DNA from: Progne subis subis
Lineage: Eukaryota > Chordata > Aves > Passeriformes > Hirundinidae
Assembly (NCBI GenBank): GCA_022316685.1
Contig: JAKJHU010000618.1
Span: 62,001 to 126,000, forward strand
Direction: 5' to 3'
Length of the DNA: 64,000 bases
A program made the translations under genes and the position numbers. Each line of letters opens with the position of its first letter. Within the stretch, counting starts at the first letter, position 1. The notes under the pieces are model-generated. The model ran no database searches, had not been told where the DNA came from, and saw nothing but the letters and a program-made list of their open reading frames with translations. Positions 33,119 through 43,710 of the stretch are shown here, one piece after another.

Positions 33119-33365
33119 CCTCTAGACACCCCCGGACCCCCATTCCCGGCCAGCCCGGGGCACCTCACCCCCAGGCCTCCCTTTCCTGAGAAACCCGACC
33201 TGGGCACGGGGCTCTCCGGCCGCTCTGGGATTGATGATCACCCGAAGGAAAGGGAGAGCACAGGAGAGAATGAGAGCAGGGGATCAGGGATCACAGTGCC
33301 CGCGCCCAGCTTCTCTCTCGGGGCTGGGACCCGCAGCCGCCGGAAAAAATGGATCCGCGGATCGC

Positions 33366-33578
33366 GGGGCTTCCCCCGCTTTGGGCCGAAGCCAGCGGGC
33401 TCCAGGTAGAGTTTAAGCGCAGCCCCGGGAGTTCAGCGCAGGGCGTGGCCGAGGAGGGTCCCGGGAGGATGCCAGGAGGGGATCCAGGGGAATTCCCGGG
33501 AATTCCGCCCTGCCCTTCCCCCCTCGCTCCCTCTGCTTAGCGACAGGTGACGTCACTGCAGTCTCAGACTGCCATTGG
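33366..33578 (+). promoter_or_regulatory. MHC class I-type promoter remnant
   Basis: Upstream of a class I-like start codon are GGGGCTTCCCCC (33,366-33,377), resembling the NF-kappaB site of enhancer A. TGACGTCA (33,548-33,555) resembles the X2 box. ATTGG (33,574-33,578) is a reversed CCAAT Y box about 19 bp further on. The spacing of X2 and Y agrees with the SXY module bound by RFX, CREB/ATF and NF-Y with NLRC5. GC-rich DNA and an additional GCCAATGG (33,597-33,604) lie between the module and the ATG. Activity is inferred. Confidence 0.6.
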
Positions 33579-33669
33579 CGGGCAGCAAAGAGCGGCGCCA
33601 ATGGCGGGGCCGGAGGCGGCTCTGGGGGCGGGGCCGGGGCTGTGGGCGGGGCCGCAGCAGAGCAGCGCC

Positions 33670-34412
33670 ATGGCTCCAGCGCTGGGGCTGGGAGCGCTCC
33701 TGAGGCCCCGGGGGGCGGCGAGAGGGGAGGGGGATCCCCGGCACCGGAACTCTTTGATTGCCCATTCCGGAGCACTCAGGGGCCCCTAAACCCCCATTTC
33801 TGAGCGCCGCGATCCCCCCGAACCCCCATTCCCGGGCATGGGTTCCACCCTGCACCCCCTGATCCAGCACCAACAAAACCCTTGCACCCCTTTCCCGGCC
33901 ATCCCGCCTCTCCCTGACCCCAGAGCCCCCTTCTCCTTCACCCAGAAACCCCCTGGAGCCCTATTCCTGCCTTTCCCAGCATGCAACCCCTCCTCCCCTC
34001 AACACTGAGGATACCCGGGACCCCTATTCTCAGCCATCCTGGGTTTCCCAACCTTTTGATGGAAATTGGGACACTCGGGACCTTGTCCTATTCCTGACAC
34101 AAGAATCCCCCTTAACCACACCTATCCCACATCTACCCAGCCCCACCCTTCCCTTTTCTCAACCCTGGAACCCCCAAAGCCCCTTCCCTGCTCTCCCAGC
34201 TCTCCCCGTTGCCCCTTTCCTTCAGCCAGTGACCCCCCAGCCCCCAAATCTCCGTGTCCCACCAGTTCTCCTCTCTCTGCGGTCCCTGCCCGTGGCACTG
34301 TTGGAGCCCGTTCATGTCCATGACCCTGGATGAGTCCATGGGGCTGGAATGGGGCTCCATAGGGGCTGGGACACAATCCCGTGGGTCTCCGTGGGTCCAA
34401 TCCCTTGCCCAG
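33670..34412 (+). pseudogene. MHC class I: MHC class I exon 1 remnant and following gap
   Basis: ATG at 33,670 opens MAPALGLGALL, the start of a bird class I leader peptide, but the hydrophobic core is then lost to a GC-rich sequence. No alpha-1 exon is found before the alpha-2 exon at 34,413, only C-rich DNA reading CCCCCATTCCC. Start codon and promoter thus survive without the leader's end or exon 2. Confidence 0.6.
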
Positions 34413-34689
34413 GTCTCCACACGCTGCAGGAGGTTTCTGGCTGTCACCTCCTGTCCCAGGGGAGCGTCCGCGGATCCCATCGGATCGGCTCCAACCGCCG
34501 GGAATTCCTCTCCTTCCAGCCGGGATCCGAGAGATTCGTGGTGGCCGCCGGTGCTGCCCAGGTCACCAAGAGGCGCTGGGAACATGAGGAGATCCAGGCT
34601 GAGGAATGAACAAATCCCCTGGGGCACACCTGCCTGGAATGTCTCCTGGAAATCTGTCAAATATGGACGAGAGGCACTGGAGCCTAAAG
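34413..34689 (+). pseudogene. MHC class I: MHC class I alpha-2 exon relic (between the arms)
   Basis: The acceptor TTGCCCAG and donor AAAG/GTGGGG bound 277 bp. One frame reads GLHTLQEVSGCHLLSQ, then FLSFQPGSERF and AAQVTKRRWEHE before a stop; another gives the terminal YGREALEPK. It lacks the normal RYGYDGRDF continuity, and a single-base excess shifts the end. It is clearly more diverged from the two arm copies than they are from each other. With the promoter and exon 1 remnant upstream it forms a truncated class I pseudogene. Confidence 0.85.
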
Positions 34690-35103
34690 GTGGGGAGGGT
34701 GGAATTCCCATGGGAATGTGGGATTTCGAAATGAGGGATTTGGAAATGTGCGATTTGGAGGGCAAAATTTGGGAACATGGGAATTATTGTGGGACCTCCA
34801 TGGATGGATCTCACTGCTGTCCCATTGCCATGGGAATTCCATGGACAGATCTCATCCTCATCCCACTGCCATGGGAGCTCCAATCCGGTTCCACCCCAAA
34901 CCCATCCTGGGGCTCGCCCTGTTCTTTGCCCTCCCCACCCCCCACAAGACTCCTGGGGGTCACCCCATGACCCACCCAGCCCCCCCCCAACTCCTCCTGG
35001 GTCCCCCCTCATCCCTCCATGGGGATTCCTGGGAGTCCCCCCATGTTCCCTCCCCCAGGACTTTGGGGTCCCCCCCAACCTGTCTGTGCCCCTGCCCCGT
35101 TTC

Positions 35104-35757
35104 TTCCCTCTGTGATGGTGGGGTGGGGCCGAGTGCTGGTGCCCCCCTGCCTGCAGGAGATCCAGCGCTGAGCGGAGTTCAGGGGCTCCCTTGGCATTTG
35201 GGGTCCCCTGGGATTTGGGGTGACCCCCCGGCCCCCCAGGATCTCCCTGAACACGCTGATGCTGCCCCAGCACAGTGAGAAGGTTCAGACCCGGCACAGG
35301 GTCCCAGCTCTGTCACCGGCATCGCCCAGGTACCCCCAAAACCTCCCGGGAACCCCCAAACTCCCCCGAGACACCCCAACCTCCCCAGGATCCCAAAAAA
35401 CATCCCTGGAACCCTCCAAAAACTTCCCAAGACCGCAGAACTCCATAGAGACCCCCAAAACCTCTAATGACATCACAATTCCCACGGGACCTCCCAATAC
35501 CCCCCAGACCCCCTTGAGAAGGTTCATACCTGGCACGGGGTCCCCATCTCTGTCACCGGCAGGTTCCCCAAAACAGCCTTGGGTTCCCCTGGGATCGCCT
35601 AATCCCCCCTTCGGGACCCCTGAAAACCCCCCTCGGGAACCCCCAAAAATCCACCGTGACCCCAAAACCACCCAGAACTTACAATGGCCCCCAAGAACCC
35701 CTCGCTAAAGTTTGTACCCAGCACGGGGTCCCCATCTCCATCATCGGCATCACCCAG
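35104..35757 (+). pseudogene. FLOT1-like: Flotillin-1-like exons with a triplicated exon part
   Basis: Flotillin-1 is a membrane-scaffold SPFH protein, and FLOT1 lies in the MHC class I region of mammals. The exon ending at 35,167 reads VMVGWGRVLVPPCLQEIQR, matching the FLOT1 N-terminal exon; its donor is CT instead of GT. The next exon (35,240-35,329) reads ISLNTLMLPQHSEKVQTRH and then shifts frame by one base. Its second half is repeated twice more: 35,513-35,562 (EKVHTWHGVPISVTG) and 35,701-35,757 (AKVCTQHGVPISIIGITQ), spaced about 238 and 188 bp apart. The later copies keep the reading that the first has lost. Later FLOT1 exons are absent. Confidence 0.8.
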
Positions 35758-36314
35758 GACCCCCAACCCCTCCTGGGACCCCCAACCCGCCCCCCGGGGC
35801 TCCTCTGTCGGAATCAAGGAGAGTGGTGTTGCCCTTTTAAGGGGCGTTCCAGTGGGAACCAACAATTGCAGGAGCTCCTAAAGCGGGGATGGTAGAGAGA
35901 ATCCGAAAAATCCACCCTGGGGGGCAAAACATCCTCCACAGGGGCTGGGAATGGGGGTCCCCCTAAAAATGTCACTTAAAGCTGTCATGATCAACACGTG
36001 AAAAGGGCTTGTGGGGCTGCGGCCCCACAAACACCCTAAAGTGGGGAGGAAAAACACCCCTGTAGTGGTGGGATCCCACCTGGATCCCCCCGGATGGCTG
36101 CAGCCATGGCGCTGCTCCCACGCACTCCCAGTATGATCCCAGTATGATCCCAGTACAGCCCAGTCACTCCCACTCCTGGCATCCCCCCTCACCCCTCTCT
36201 CATCCCAACCTGTCCCGGCTCCATCCCCGCTGCTCCCGCGGGCTGCCAGGGGTTCAGGGAACGGGGGAGGAGGAGGAGGGAGGGAGGAAGAGGCGCAGCG
36301 GCAGCAGGAAGCAG
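35758..36314. other. No gene recognised
   Basis: GC-rich unique sequence with a few ATGATCCCAGT units near 36,130. No exon matches were found. Confidence 0.5.
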
Positions 36315-36523
36315 CAGGAAGAAGAGGAGAGGAGAGGAGAGGAGAGGAGAGGAGAGGAGAGGAGAGGAGAGGAGAGGAGAGGAGAGGAGAGGAGAGGAGA
36401 GGAGAGGAGAGGAGAGGAGAGGAGAGGAGAGGAGGAGAGGAGAGGAGAGGAGAGGAGAGGAGAGGAGAGGAGAGGAGAGGAGAGGAGAGGAGAGGAGAGG
36501 AGAGGAGAGGAGAGGAGAGGAGG
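36315..36523. repeat. (GGAGA)n microsatellite
   Basis: About 209 bp of almost perfect GAGGA/GGAGA repeat, purine on the plus strand, with one frame slip near 36,431. Such homopurine tracts can form triplex (H-DNA). Open frames encoding GEERRGEERR or LLSSPLLSSP are artefacts. Confidence 0.97.
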
Positions 36524-37089
36524 GAGCGGGTGGCTCCAGCGCCCCCTGAAGCCACAGAACCCCGGGACCATCGTCCCCCATCCCACAGGTGCCCGGGGAG
36601 GGGGAGCTCGCCCCAAATATCCGGGGCTCCCTGGGTTTGGCGTTTTTTGGGAGGGTGTTTGGAGCTTGCAGGGCTCCAAAGCCGAGCCGCAGATGCCCCT
36701 CGGGGGGACATCAGGGGCCCCCGGGAGGTGTTTTTGGGGGTCCCGGTGGCGGTGGCGGCAGAGCCCCGTTGGGGGGCGGGGGGATGCGGGTCCCCCCGCG
36801 GTGGGGGTTGGGCTTCCCGGGCCGGGCGCTCCGAGCTCTGCCAGGGCCACGTGGGGAGTGCGGGACCGGCGGGACAGGCGGGGGGACACCGGGTTTGGGG
36901 AGCCCCAGGGAGAGCCGCGGCTTCCCTGAGCAGGACCGCGGAGACAGGAGAGCCCCAGAGCCCCAAAGCGGGGACCCCGAGAGGGGGGGACCCCTGGGAT
37001 TGGCGGGACCCCGGCAGGGGTGCTGGGGCTGGAGGGGCGGGATGGCCGGGAAAGGGGTTCGGGGGTCCCAGGAATTTGGCAATTTTCCC
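36524..37089. other. GC-rich DNA, no gene recognised
   Basis: Both strands have open frames without family resemblance. The GC content and Gly/Pro/Arg-rich translations are what random GC-rich DNA gives. Confidence 0.45.
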
Positions 37090-37795
37090 AAGAATTTTTT
37101 GGATTTTCCCAGGAATTCTCAGGGTTTTCCCAGGAATTCCGGTGTTTTTCCAGTGTTTCCCCAGTGCTCTCCCAGTGTTCTCCTGGTATTTCCCCTGGTC
37201 TATCTCAGTGTTTTCCCAGTGTTTCCCAGTGTTTCCTGGTGCTCTCCCTGTGTTCTCCCGGTGTTTTCCGGAGTTCTCCTTGTGTTTCCCGGTGTTTTCC
37301 CGGTCTATCCCAGTGTTTTCCCAGTGTTCTCCCTGTGTTGTCCCGGTGCTCTCCCGGTGTTTTCCCTGTGTTCTCCCAGTATTTCCCAGTGATTTCCTGG
37401 TCTATCCTGGTGTTCTCCCTGTGCTTCCCGGTGTTTCTTGGGTGTTTCCCAGTGTTCTCCCTGTGTTTCCTGATGTTTTGCCAGTGTTCTCCCAGTATTT
37501 CCCAGTGTTTTCCCGGTGTTTTCCCAGTCTATCCCGGTGTTTTCCCTGTGTTCTCCCTGTGCTTCCCGGTGTTTTCCCAGTGTTCTCCTGGTGCTCTCCC
37601 TGTGTTCTCCTGGAGCTTTCCCAGTGTTTCCCCAGTGTTCTCCCGGTATTTCCCAGTGTTTACCGGTATTTCCCAGTGTTTTCCCAGTGTTTCCTGGTCT
37701 ATCCCAGTGTTTCCCCATTGTTCTCCCTGTGTTTCCCCATTGTTTTCCCTGTGCTCTCCTGGTGTTTCCCGGTGTTTTTCCCGTTGTTTTCCTGG
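37090..37795. repeat. Minisatellite of TTCCCAGTGTT-type units
   Basis: About 700 bp of 10-15-bp units such as TTTTCCCAGTGTTC and TCCCGGTGTT, pyrimidine-rich on the plus strand. Confidence 0.9.
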
Positions 37796-37925
37796 GAATT
37801 CTCTCTCCCCTGCGGCAGAAGGGCGCCCCCAGCAGCCCCAGGGCGAGGCCCAGGGCGATTCCAAGTGCCAGCGCTGCCCCCAGCGGGGACGGACGGAGAC
37901 AGCGCGGGAACGGGCGCGTCCCGGG
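37796..37925 (-). other. Possible isolated transmembrane exon
   Basis: The minus strand reads GAALALGIALGLALGLLGAP followed by FCRRG, a good membrane segment with a basic stop-transfer end. It stands between minisatellites and could be a membrane exon of an MHC-type or other receptor gene, but there is no flanking exon or clean splice site. Weak evidence. Confidence 0.3.
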
Positions 37926-39143
37926 ACACGGACACACGGACACACGGACACGGAGACACACGGACACACGGGGACACACGGACATGCGGGCACACGGACA
38001 CGTGGGCACACAGACACACGGACACGGGGACACACGGACACAGGGACACACAGACAGGCAGGCACACGGCATGGGATGGACACGCGGACAGTGGGGATAC
38101 AGGGGGATGGACACACGGACAGGGATACACGGACACACGGACATGGGGATGGACACAGGGATACACGGGATGGACACACAGACATGGGGACACACAGGAT
38201 GGACACAGACACGGGGGTGGACACACGGATACACAGACAGACAGGGACACGGGGACACAGACATGGGACGGATATGGGGATGGACACACGGATACACAGA
38301 CAGACAGGGACATGGGGACAGAGACACAGGATGGACACATGGATACAGGGATGGACAGTGGGACAGGGAGGGGACAGACGGGGACAGACAGAGGGACAGG
38401 AGGGGTCAGACAGACAGAGGGATAGGAGAGCACAGACAGAGGGACAGGCAGAGGGACAGACAGAGGGACAGGAGAGGACAGACAGATGGACAGAGGGACA
38501 GACAGACAGAGGGACAGGAGAGGACAGACGAACAGAGGGACGGACAGACAGAGGGACAGACAGAGGGAAAGGAGGGGTCAGACAGAGGCACAGATGGACA
38601 GACAGAGGGACAGCGGCCTGGGGACATGAAGGGGTCACCGCAGAAAGAAGGGGACGAATCCCGGTGTCACCAAACGCTGGCCTGGAAACGGAGTGACAGC
38701 ACCAAATTCCCAGTGCTGGATCCCAAAAATCCCAGTGCTGGATCCCAAAAACCCCTGTCCTGTATCCCCAAAATCCCAGTGCTGGATCCCAAAATCCCAG
38801 CGCCAGCACAGGATCCCCAAATCCCAGTGCTGGATCCCAAATCCCAGTGCTGGATCTCAAAACCCCAGTGCCAGCACAAATTCCCCGTGCTGGATCCCAA
38901 AAATCCTAGTGCTGTACTCCAAAACCCCTGTCCTGTATCCCCAAAATACCAGTGCCTGTGTCCCCAATTCCCAGCTTTGTCCCCCAATTCCCGATTTTCC
39001 CTCCCAAATTCCCGATTTTTGCCCCCCCATTCCCTCTTTCCCAATTCCTGATTTCCCTCCCCAGCTCCCTCTTTCGCAATTCCCGATTTTCCTCCCCGAT
39101 TCCCTCTTTCCCTCCCTGAATTCCCTCTTCCCCAGCTCCCCGT
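37926..39143. repeat. GGACACAC, GACAGAGG and GCTGGATCCC tandem repeats
   Basis: Three arrays follow each other: (ACACGG)n-like sequence with 6-10-bp units (37,926-38,340), GGACAGACAGAGG units (38,345-38,620), and about eight 20-30-bp units containing CCAGTGCTGGATCCCAAA (38,700-38,960). C/T-rich AATTCCCGATTTT units then run to the LTR. Confidence 0.85.
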
Positions 39144-39826
39144 TGTTGAGGGTTAAGTTTTCCTGTAGAATTTCCCGCCCCCCCCCATGAGTTGCTAGGA
39201 GACTTTAAGTACTTGATAGTTAAGGGGTGCTTAACCTGACAAAAGAAGTTGATCACTTAGTTTTGGGGGAGGGAGGAGGCTCCCGGGAGCAGAGGATGGA
39301 GGACTCACTGCTCTCGGTTTTCCCGGGGAGGACGGTCGGGCTACGGAGTAGCTGCCTGGAGTCCACTGGCTTAACAGGAGGAGTCTGGTCCTGGGAATTC
39401 TATCATCTGTTGGAGTGCCCAGGAATTCGGAGTTTCTTCGTTGCCCTGCTGGATTTTGGGTCAGCCTGGGTCCAGCCGCTGCGAGTTCTCTGGCACTGCC
39501 CACTTCATCTGCCAGGGCACCCCCCTGCCTGCCTGCCTGAGGACAGTCCACCGCTTCCAGCCGTCAGCGCCAGGGTTTCCACCATTTGCCCCTCAGGGTC
39601 CTTGGTTCTGTTTTACTGTTATTATAAGTGCTGTTGTTGTTTGTCTGTCCTGTTATATTTACTAGTAAAGGACTGTTATTCCTTTTCCCCATAGCTCTGA
39701 CCGAAAAGTTTGTGTTTTTTTTTAACTTCCAAATTATAATAACACGGAAGGAAGGATTTGAATTCCTCATTTCCTAGAGAGGCCTGCCTCTCCTTAGCAG
39801 ACACCTGTCTTTTTCAAACCAAGACA
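39144..39826 (+). mobile_element. Solo LTR, ERVL-type, with 5-bp target duplication
   Basis: Starts TGTTGAGGG, ends CAAGACA. The 5-bp CCCGT at 39,139-39,143 is repeated at 39,827-39,831, an intact target-site duplication. A 5-bp duplication and the sequence near the 3' end (TTATAATAA, then CAGACACCTGTC) fit the avian ERVL-like LTRs I know. At 683 bp with no internal sequence, it is a solo LTR left by LTR-LTR recombination. Confidence 0.9.
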
Positions 39827-39831
39827 CCCGT

Positions 39832-40519
39832 TTTCCCTCCCCAATTCCCGATTTTTCCCCATTCCCAATCCCCTTTCTCACCGCGGCCTCACTCAGCTCC
39901 GCCGCATCCCAGGATCGGCTCCGGCTGGGGATTCCCAGCAATCCCAAAAACCTCCCCGGAACTCCCAAAAACCTCCCCAGAATTCCCAAAAACCTCCCTG
40001 GAATTCCCAAAGGTTCTCCCGAAGTTCCCGATCCTTCTCTTCCCTGTCCCACAAAACTTTTTCCCTTTTGTCTCCGGCTCCGCCCCGGGTGGGCGGAGTT
40101 TGGGATTTGGGATCGGGAATTTGGGATTTAGGATTGGGAATGCGATTGGCACGGGGATTTTCTGGGATCGGGAACGGGGCGGGGAATGGGATAGGGAATG
40201 GGGTCAGGAATTTGGGTGGGGGAAAGGGGCCAGGAATGGGATTTGGGATCGGGAATGGGATCCAGACCCCCCCAGATCCCTCCAAATCCCAAATTCCCCC
40301 TCAAAATTTCCAGATTTTGGGGGTTTTTAGGAACCCCCATTCTATAGGAGACCCCGAATCTACGGGGATCCCCCGACCCCCTACAGCGCCCCCAAACGCC
40401 CAGACCCCTCCCGGCCCCTCTAAACCCCTCCAGGCCCCTCCAAATCCAAAATTCCCCCTTAGAATTCCTAGATTTGGGGGTTTTTAGGGATCCCCTCCTT
40501 TCCCGGAGCGGCCCCGCCG
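39832..40519. repeat. Short degenerate repeats, no gene
   Basis: CCCAAAAACCTCCC units (39,945-40,015), GGGATTTGGGATCGGGAAT units (40,100-40,260) and C-rich DNA with CCCCTCCAAATCC. No exon seen. Confidence 0.6.
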
Positions 40520-40750
40520 CGGTTTTGGCGCCAAGAGTCACGTGACCGGTGACACCACGCCCATCCCTCATCCACCCCGCCCATCTGGGTCACACAACGC
40601 GGTGTGGCCACGCCCCCTCCGGAGGACCGGGTGCAGGCCGGCTGCCATTTTCTTTTGGCACGAAGCGAATCACGCGTGAGGTGTTGGGGTTCACGCGGGG
40701 TTTTTTGTGGGGAGCTTTTGAGGATTTTCGGGATTTTCAGCCCCGCCAAG
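40520..40750 (+). promoter_or_regulatory. CpG-rich promoter and first non-coding exon of the STAG3-like gene
   Basis: TTTTGGCGCCAA (40,523-40,534) is a palindromic E2F-type site. GTCACGTGAC (40,537-40,546) is a strong E-box a few bases on. GC boxes and GCTGCCATTTT (40,641-40,651, YY1-like on the minus strand) follow. A clean donor AAG/GTGAGG at 40,750 would end a 5' untranslated exon starting near 40,620. Mammalian STAG3 is reported to be silenced in somatic cells through E2F6; the E2F site plus E-box fits that regulation, but the link to this gene is inferred from position alone. Confidence 0.5.
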
Positions 40751-40789
40751 GTGAGGGAGGGGTGCATGGGGGTTTTGTAGGTTCCTTGA

Positions 40790-41900
40790 AGAGGGATTTG
40801 GGGAACTGAGAGGTTCCGAGCCCCTCCCTCAGTGGGAGCTGGGCGGCGTTATGAGGGGGAGCTTCACTCCCCTCATTCCAGGGGTGGGGGGTGGGGGTGG
40901 GGGTTTGTGAGGGGGGGACTTCACCTCCAGCCCTCAAATTAAAGTTTGTGAGGGTTTGAGAGGCTTAAAAAGGTCCCTACCTCTCCTCTCTGGGAGATTA
41001 GTAAGGGAACAGCTTCACTCCCCTCATTCCGGAGGGGTTTTGTGAGGGAGGGACTTTGTCGGGGGCTTTCCCCAACATTCAGGTGGTTTTAGAGTCTTGG
41101 CCCGCTGCAAAGCTCTGTGCTAAACGCAGAAAAAGACGGAGTCTTCAAGGTTGCATGCTTTGTGTTTATTAGTTCTTATCTTACAATTTTCTTAGTGTTT
41201 AAAAGATGTTTGCTGCGGCTTGGACATTTGGCGACTCCCCCTGCCCCAGGGCTGTCTTTATCTTTTATACTAATTGCTACGTATTCTTTATTTATTATTT
41301 CTCACTAATGTCTATCACTAATACTAAAAAGGTCATCTTTACTCTGACCTAATCTTCACAAACTACTTTGTGCCAACGTCAATGCAGAAATGGAGTGAGA
41401 GAAAAACAAAGAAGGAGACAACGCCCTAAATTCTCTATCTTGTCCCCATTCACTTTAATGCTATAAATCCAAACTCACTATTTTTTCACCCTGTGATATA
41501 CTAAACTACAATCTTTCACATTCTTGTAGCCTGCAATGCTTCCTGCAGTGCAAGAAGCCTCTCCCATAGACTAAAATCAAAGCCAGTGTCTCTCTAAGCT
41601 CCAGGCTGAGGTCCCAGACCCCCCTGCCCAGGTCTCTGACCCTCCAAAGCAACCAAAAGAATGCCCTGGACTCCAACAGGACTTCACCTCCAGCCCTCAA
41701 AATGAAGTTTGTGAGGGTTTAAGAGGCTCAAAAAAACCCCGAGCTCCCTTTTAGTGGGATCCGGGTGGGATTTGTGAGGGAGGAGCTTCACTCTCCTCAT
41801 TCCGGGGGGGTTTTGTGAGGGAAGGGTTTCATCCTCACCTCTCAAATTAAAGTTTGTGAGGGTTTGAGAGGCCTCTCAGTGTTATCCGGGAAGGTTGGGG
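40790..41900. repeat. ~150-bp tandem repeat split by a solo LTR
   Basis: Units carrying AGCTTCACTCCCCTCATTCC and AAATTAAAGTTTGTGAGGGTTTGAGAGGC occur near 40,858, 41,009 and 41,776, with the second motif near 40,935, 41,694 and 41,841. The array is interrupted by the LTR at 41,057-41,678. Confidence 0.75.
41057..41678 (-). mobile_element. Solo LTR with 6-bp target duplication
   Basis: Read on the minus strand the element begins TGTTGGAGTCC and ends CCCCGACA. GGACTT at 41,051-41,056 is repeated at 41,679-41,684, an exact 6-bp target-site duplication as made by ERVK-type (class II) elements. A TATA-like GTATAAAAG (about 41,262-41,270) and AATAAA (41,165-41,170) lie about 100 bp apart on the minus strand in the right order. 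At 622 bp with no internal part, it is a solo LTR. Confidence 0.88.
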
Positions 41901-41984
41901 GTTTTTTTTTAATAGAATTTTTTCTGGATTTTTTACTCCAAAACTGTGAGGGAAGAGCTTCATTCACACACACACCACCACCCC

Positions 41985-42019
<35 letters not shown>

Positions 42020-43190
42020 CACACACACCCAGTTGTGACCTGAGGGGATTTCAGGATTCCACCCCTCACTTTTCAGTTTTGAGGGAATTTTGGGATCCTT
42101 CCCTTTTTCCCTGAGGGAATTTTGGGTGTCCCACCCCCTCATTTTCCAGTTTTGAGGAAATTTTCCAGATCTCACCCCTCATTTTTCCCTTCTGAGGGAA
42201 TTTTGGGATCCTTCCCTTTTTCCCTGAGGGAATTTTCCAGATCCCACCCCTCATTTTTCAGTTTTGAGGGAAATTTCCAGATCCCACCCCTCATTTTCCA
42301 GTTTTGAGGGAATTTTGGGGATCCCACCCCTCATTTTCCAGTTTTGAGGGAATTTTGAGGATCCCACCCCTCATTTTTCCCATTTTGAGGGAATTTTGGG
42401 ATCCTTCCCGTTTCCCGAGTTAATTTTGTGTCTCCAGCTCCCCAATTTTCTCCTCTCTGGGGGCTCCCAGCCTCGAGAGACCCCTCCAAAATTCCCATTT
42501 TTCCTGCTTTTCCCAGCCCCATCCATGGCTCTCCATCCCTCAGGATCTTCCTCCAGATTAGGGCCTTGGAGCAGCTCCCCATGAGTTTGTTGGGAACATC
42601 CCAAAAAATCCAACAATTCCCATTTTCCTGCTCATTTTTCCCAATTTCCCCCATCCCAGCTCCTTCCTGTCCCATTTTCTCTTATCCCAGCCCAGTTTTC
42701 CCCAGTTTTTTCCCCATTTTTCCCAGTTTCTCCCCATTTTTTTTACTGCTTCCCAACTCTTTTTAATCCCAGTTATCCCATCCCATTTTTCCCATTTTCC
42801 TCTTCGTTTTCCCTGCTTTCCCCTCATTTTTCCCATTTTCCCCATTTTTCCTCACTTTTCCCCCCATTTTCCCTACTCCCATCCCATTTTTTCCCATTTT
42901 CCCCACTTTTCTCCCTGTTTTCCCCAATCCCATCACATTTTTTCCCATTTTCCCTCACTTTTCCCCCCATTTTTCCCACTTTTCTCCCAGTTTTCCCCAC
43001 TCCCATCCCATTTTTTCCCATTTTCCCCACTTTTCTCCCTGTTTTCCCCAATCCCATCCCATTTTTTCCTATTTTCCCTCACTTTCCCCCCCATTTTTCC
43101 CACTTTTCTTCCAGTTTTCCCCACTCCCATCCCATTTTTTCCCATTTTTCCCATTCTTTCCCCCCTTCCAGCCCCACTTTTCCAGTCTCT
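41901..43190. repeat. AC microsatellite, ~55-bp repeats and pyrimidine minisatellite
   Basis: An (AC)n tract is at about 41,965-42,018. Units CACCCCTCATTTTTCAGTTTTGAGGGAATTT of 50-60 bp recur about seven times (42,055-42,400). T/C-rich units CCCATCCCATTTTTTCCCATTTTCCCC run from 42,650 to 43,180. All would lie in 5' introns of the STAG3-like gene. Confidence 0.85.
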
Positions 43191-43209
43191 CCCCCCAGAA
43201 TTCCCATTT

Positions 43210-43680
43210 TCCTGGGGAATTCCCGGCCGATCCCGACTCTGGCAGCGACTTGGAGCAAACGGCGCTGTTCTGGAGGAGCCGACAGCAGCTGGGTGATTCC
43301 CTATTTTACTGCTTTGCCCAAAAATTCCCTGCTTCCTTTTGAATCTCCACAAATTTTCCCATTTTTTTCCCCATTTTTTCCAGGTTTTTTTCCTGATTTT
43401 CCCCATTTTTTTTTCCTTTTTTCCCCCCATTTTTTCCTCAATTTTGCCCCCGTTTTCCACTGTTTTTCCCCAATTTTTCCTGATTTTCCCCAATTTTCTC
43501 CCTGTTTTTTCCCAATTTTCTCCTTTTTTTTCCCTGTTTTTCCCCCAATTTTTCCCTGATTTTCCCCCTTTCTTTTCCCTATTTTTCCCAATTTTTCCCC
43601 AATTTCCCCTGATTTTCTCCTACGTTTTCCCCTGGTTTTTTACCATTTTTTTCCCATTTTTTCCCGTTTTCCCGCAGTTT
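43210..43680 (+). other. Possible N-terminal STAG3-like exon and T-rich intron
   Basis: At about 43,228-43,293 the plus strand reads PDSGSDLEQTALFWRSRQQ, acidic and in a plausible place for the STAG3 N-terminus, but without good splice sites. The remainder is TTTTTCCCC-type low-complexity DNA. Confidence 0.35.
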
Positions 43681-43710
43681 TCCAAGCTTTCCCGTCCGTC
43701 CAGCGGAGCT

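Noticed and set aside
35878..36966. Minus-strand 362-codon frame with LLSSPLLSSP repeats
   Set aside because: Created by the GGAGA microsatellite.
36530..38696. Plus-strand open frames of 558-631 codons rich in Ser/Phe/Pro and then His/Thr/Asp
   Set aside because: They read through GTGTTTTCCC and GGACACAC arrays; composition follows the repeat units, with no domain resemblance.
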